Assembly (NCBI RefSeq): GCF_001192795.1
Contig: NZ_DF968181.1
Span: 1,478,974 to 1,542,973 of the forward strand
From: Flexilinea flocculi
GTDB taxonomy: Bacteria; Chloroflexota; Anaerolineae; Anaerolineales; Anaerolineaceae
Length of the DNA: 64,000 bases
Direction of reading: 5' to 3'
Shown: positions 61,364 through 64,000 of the stretch, one piece after another
Layout of the letters: every line of letters starts with the position of its first letter
How positions within the stretch are numbered: the first letter of the stretch is position 1
Program-made: the position numbers and the translations under genes
Notes under the pieces: generated by a model
Told to the model about the DNA's origin: nothing
Seen by the model: only the letters and a program-made list of their open reading frames with translations
Databases searched by the model: none

Positions 61364-62383
61364 TCAGGGTGTCGGAGCAGGACCGGTAGAATATCTTAAG
61401 GTTAATGGTGCATCAATTTCCATATAACCTTCACCTTTTTCGTAATCGCCCATATTCATACGATAGACTGTTCGCATAGCTAATGCTCCAATTTGTACTT
61501 TTGGAGGCGAAATCGTAGTTAATGGCGGATTGGTGTGGGTTGTCAGATAAATGTTATCGATACCGATTACAGATATATCTTCAGGGACTCTCAGTCCTTT
61601 CATGCGTATAGCTTTTAAAGCGCCGACTGCAATCAGATCATTGTAAGCTAAAACAGCGGTTGGTCGTTTTGATTCCGGGAGTGTCAATAAAGAAATCATT
61701 GCTTGAAAACCGCCTTCAACGTTTGGAAAACTGCCGGGACAAAGATCAGGCTCCAGATTGAGATTAATCTGAGCCAAGGCATCCTCAATGCCGCTTCTTC
61801 GATTAAGAGAGGTGTCGCTCTTTGATGGACCTGAAAGATAAGCGATTCTTCTATGCCCTAAGTTGATGAGATGCGTTGTAGCCTGGAACAAGGATTTGTG
61901 ATAATCAACTGTAATGCAGCAAATCGATGGATCTTTAACGTACCGATTGACAAGTACTATTGGCAGATTGCATTGATGGTAAAAGTTCAACAAACGTGCA
62001 TCGGATATTCTAGAGGCGCATAAAATCAATCCGCATAAATTAAAATTTCCTATGGATCGAAATGTTTCCTCTTCGAATTGTACATCTTCATTCGTTTCAA
62101 AAATTTGCACACCATAATCGAGAACCTTTGCTTCGCTTGTAACACCGCGCATTATATCTAAGAAATACGGATTCGAAAGATCAGCCACAAGGAGACCGAT
62201 CACATTGGAGAATTCACGATGATGATTGCTTCTTTTGGGAAATTCAACACCTAATTTTTGCGAAGCTTGTAATACTTTCTGTTCCAATTCATAACTGACA
62301 GCGGCATTTCCTGTAACCATCCTGGAAATCGTTGATTGGGATACACCAGCTTCTTTTGCAATTTCCTTCAGTGTAATTTTCAT
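61364..62383 (-). CDS. LacI-family transcriptional regulator
   Basis: The 339-residue protein has the N-terminal HTH ITLKEIAKEAGVSQSTISRMVTG with the hinge region after it, and a periplasmic-binding-protein-like effector domain (GLLVADLSNPYFLDIMRGV, RRIAYLSGPSKSDTSLNRR, AVLAYNDLIAVGALKAI, SVIGIDN). The start at 62383 is the standard family N-terminus. It heads the minus-strand catabolic cluster and probably controls it in response to a sugar or uronate. Its own promoter carries a CRP-like site. Confidence 0.93.
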   Translation of the reverse strand: MKITLKEIAKEAGVSQSTISRMVTGNAAVSYELEQKVLQASQKLGVEFPKRSNHHREFSNVIGLLVADLSNPYFLDIMRGVTSEAKVLDYGVQIFETNEDVQFEEETFRSIGNFNLCGLILCASRISDARLLNFYHQCNLPIVLVNRYVKDPSICCITVDYHKSLFQATTHLINLGHRRIAYLSGPSKSDTSLNRRSGIEDALAQINLNLEPDLCPGSFPNVEGGFQAMISLLTLPESKRPTAVLAYNDLIAVGALKAIRMKGLRVPEDISVIGIDNIYLTTHTNPPLTTISPPKVQIGALAMRTVYRMNMGDYEKGEGYMEIDAPLTLRYSTGPAPTP

Positions 62384-62433
62384 AAAACCTGTATAAAAAA
62401 TTTCAGACAATTTCAGAAATTTTCTTCATACTT

Positions 62434-62442
62434 ATTATAGCA
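62434..62442 (-). promoter_or_regulatory. extended -10 promoter element of lacI
   Basis: TGCTATAAT on the minus strand gives a TGn-extended consensus -10. The predicted start point near 62427 leaves a leader of about 44 nt. Confidence 0.6.
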
Positions 62443-62461
62443 AACCACCCTGAATTATTGA

Positions 62462-62477
62462 TGTGACTTTTGTCACA
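62462..62477. promoter_or_regulatory. CRP/FNR-family binding site upstream of lacI
   Basis: TGTGACTTTTGTCACA is a perfect palindrome matching TGTGA-N6-TCACA. Its centre is about 42 bp upstream of the predicted lacI start point, the usual place for class II activation. Confidence 0.6.
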
Positions 62478-62526
62478 GATCCGTCATGAATTCAATTTTT
62501 GCACCGGCTAATTGCTTATGTTTTGA

Positions 62527-62580
62527 AATTATTTCAATCATAAGAAAGGAGGGCTTCATGAAAAATTTCATGAAATAATT
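62527..62580 (+). other. nested inverted repeat with an exposed AAAGGAGGG and a 6-codon frame
   Basis: AATTATTTCA (62527-62536) and TGAAATAATT (62571-62580) form an outer stem, and CATGAAA/TTTCATG an inner one. Between them lies AAAGGAGGG followed by ATG and six codons (MKNFMK). No plus-strand gene follows. Its meaning is unclear. Confidence 0.4.
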
Positions 62581-62683
62581 AGAAATATTCTTTGATGACA
62601 CCATATAATTCGTTCAGTAATTCGGAAGTTGGAGCAGTTAATCGAAATTTTAAAAAAATCCTATTGGGGTAAGAAAAAAATAA

Positions 62684-62725
62684 TAATCATGCAGTTTTTT
62701 ATGGAGAGTAAAAACTGCACGATTA
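62684..62725 (-). terminator. intrinsic terminator after the AEC transporter gene
   Basis: TAATCATGCAGTTTTT (62684-62699) pairs with AAAAACTGCACGATTA (62710-62725) with one mismatch; on the minus strand it is followed by TTATTTTTTTCTT. It lies about 100 bp after the transporter stop. Confidence 0.75.
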
Positions 62726-62828
62726 TATTTAATTCTTAGTCCTCATTTATTGAATAATTTTGGAATATAGCGATTCTCCATATCGATTTTGAAAATTCTG
62801 ACTAAATTTCAAATTGGAGATTCTCGTC

Positions 62829-63758
62829 TTATGAAAATAACGAAGAAAGACCGATCATTAATACTGGAAGCCACAGGAGCGCAACAGTTGTTGTACTGAA
62901 AATGCTGATTGCCGCAAAATCAGTATCCTTGTCAAAGGCTTTTGTAAAATTTACCATCGAAATTCCGGTTGGCATTGCTGCATCCAGGATGACAAATTGT
63001 TTCATCAATGGTTCAAGAGGAAGAAACCATACGATTCCAAGCAGTATTAATGGCGAGAGTACCATTTTAATCAGAATCAAATACCAAATTTGGGAGTATT
63101 TATGTCCGGCGAATGTCTGGATTCCTGCCAATTGGGAACCACACATGATTAAAGCAAGCGGAAGTGTAATTCTACTGACCATTTCAAAAGCCGGCGAAAA
63201 GAAATCCGGGATTTTTAGACCAAGTATTCCAATGATCATTCCAAAAATTACAGCAATAATATTCGGTTCTTTGAAAATAGCAAAAATGTTCCCTTTATGA
63301 TCTCTTTGAAAAAGCGATGGCAGCAGTATTAGGAAGAATGGAATTGATCCGCCAAAATCATAAAGCGTTGCAGCGACAATGCCTTGCGGTCCATAGAAAC
63401 TTGCCGCGAAAATCATTCCAAAGAAACCAGTATTTCCCATAATCGAACATAATCGAAAAGTAGACTCCCTTTCAGGACTGATATGGAAAAATCTTGTCAA
63501 AGGTTTTGAAAGAAAATAAAGGATGATTAATAAGATGAAATTAACGAGGAAATAAATAGGAGCCGAAAATACATATGCACGTGTCATATACGAACTGGCT
63601 GCCTGAAAGAGATAAATTGGAAAAAGTATCTTTAAGAGAAAGCGGGAAAAATCAATTGTCGCCTGATCATTAATAATTTTCTTTTTTCTAGATATATAAC
63701 CGACAGTAATCAGAAGGAATAATGAAAATGTTGTCTTGAAAATTTCGAAAAATTGCAT
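62829..63758 (-). CDS. AEC (auxin efflux carrier) family transporter
   Basis: The 309-residue membrane protein has about ten hydrophobic segments in two halves, each with the broken-helix motif of AEC proteins: an N-terminal half with SRFLLKILFPIYLFQAAS and SIMGNTGFFGMIFAASFYGPQG, and a C-terminal one with LPLALIMCGSQLAGI and DAAMPTGISMVNFTKAFDKD. Bacterial members export or import malonate, malate or other carboxylates. The gene stands alone; a terminator follows and a repeat copy lies upstream. Substrate unknown. Confidence 0.9.
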   Translation of the reverse strand: MQFFEIFKTTFSLFLLITVGYISRKKKIINDQATIDFSRFLLKILFPIYLFQAASSYMTRAYVFSAPIYFLVNFILLIILYFLSKPLTRFFHISPERESTFRLCSIMGNTGFFGMIFAASFYGPQGIVAATLYDFGGSIPFFLILLPSLFQRDHKGNIFAIFKEPNIIAVIFGMIIGILGLKIPDFFSPAFEMVSRITLPLALIMCGSQLAGIQTFAGHKYSQIWYLILIKMVLSPLILLGIVWFLPLEPLMKQFVILDAAMPTGISMVNFTKAFDKDTDFAAISIFSTTTVALLWLPVLMIGLSSLFS

Positions 63759-63811
63759 AATTTTTTATTTTGACCTTTTATCATCTGATTTATTAAACAC
63801 TCATCAAATCT

Positions 63812-63936
63812 CCAGCAATTCCAAATATGGAAAGGAATGCTTGTTGTTGTGGCGTTTGTACGCTTCGTGAAAAAAAGCCACAACAACAAGATCTCCTTAT
63901 TTTTCTCGTACGAGAAAAATAATTCGAAACACTGGC
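63812..63936. repeat. dispersed intergenic repeat, copy 20 (full length)
   Basis: A 125-bp copy with left end CCAGCAATTCCAAATATGG and right end AATTCGAAACACTGG. The inner arms CTTGTTGTTGTGGC (63840-63853) and GCCACAACAACAAG (63877-63890) are perfect around GTTTGTACGCTTCGTGAAAAA. A second perfect palindrome, TTTTTCTCGTACGAGAAAAA, lies at 63900-63919. It is upstream of the AEC gene. Confidence 0.75.
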
Positions 63937-64000
63937 GATTATCAGAGATGCATCCAGGATATTAGAGTATCATTGAAATTTGGATACGTGGATAGTTCCA

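Noticed and set aside
62760-62828. GATTCTCCA...TGGAGATTC inverted repeat as a further repeat-family copy
   Set aside because: The ends do not match the family consensus and the spacing differs; probably an unrelated weak palindrome.
325-63936. Dispersed repeats as a CRISPR array or REP cluster with spacers
   Set aside because: Copies are kilobases apart in different gaps, vary in sequence and have internal symmetry; no cas genes are present.

Overview
The window looks like about 64 kb of a low-to-moderate GC genome from a fermentative anaerobe. Several proteins recall Anaerolineae (Chloroflexota): HisD, the ~640-residue family-5 solute-binding protein, tagaturonate epimerase, URO-D paralogues and the DUF805-FGE fusion. 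That placement is inference from protein resemblance, not a database result. No rRNA, tRNA, CRISPR array, transposase or phage gene was seen.

Layout. (1) 1-10.4 kb: the 5' end of the ribosomal protein L25 gene, a BCP peroxiredoxin, then a citrate lyase operon citD-E-F-X-C-G followed by an aconitase-family hydratase and isocitrate dehydrogenase, so citrate can be cleaved or taken on to 2-oxoglutarate. (2) 10.7-16.3 kb: a ribbon-helix-helix protein, a GntR/UTRA regulator, pyrFE behind an attenuator-like leader, and a COG2509 flavoprotein. (3) 17.0-28.0 kb: a one-strand cluster of five radical SAM proteins, two PqqD-like small proteins, a DUF805 membrane protein with two FGE-like domains, and a Tat-exported WD40 propeller whose C-terminus carries four 8-residue CxC units. 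This is the best candidate for an undescribed system: a RiPP-like modification pathway acting on the tail of a large, folded, exported protein. (4) 28.2-35.8 kb: dodecin, a NitT/TauT-type ABC transporter coupled to hisD, purine nucleoside phosphorylase, a 5'-truncated rbsC and an M42 peptidase. (5) 36.1-38.8 kb: a corrinoid methyl-transfer module (MtaA-like protein, corrinoid protein, homocysteine methyltransferase). (6) 38.9-62.4 kb: a long minus-strand catabolic cluster: LacI regulator, cupin, Opp-type importer, nagA, nagB, SGNH hydrolase, three URO-D-family proteins, uronate isomerase, tagaturonate epimerase, LarA-like racemase, mannonate oxidoreductase, HAD hydrolase, 6-phosphogluconate dehydrogenase and PPi-type phosphofructokinase. 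Together these fit import and breakdown of oligosaccharides holding both hexuronic acid and N-acetylhexosamine. (7) 62.8-63.8 kb: an AEC transporter.

The second notable signal is a dispersed family of intergenic repeats, about 20 full or partial copies here. The typical full copy is about 123 bp with outer inverted ends near CAGCAATTCGAAATAT and an inner TTGTTGTT...AACAACAA stem. Inner stems differ in sequence between copies yet stay complementary, so structure rather than sequence appears conserved. Copies often occur in pairs, and two lie between the solute-binding-protein gene and its permease genes.
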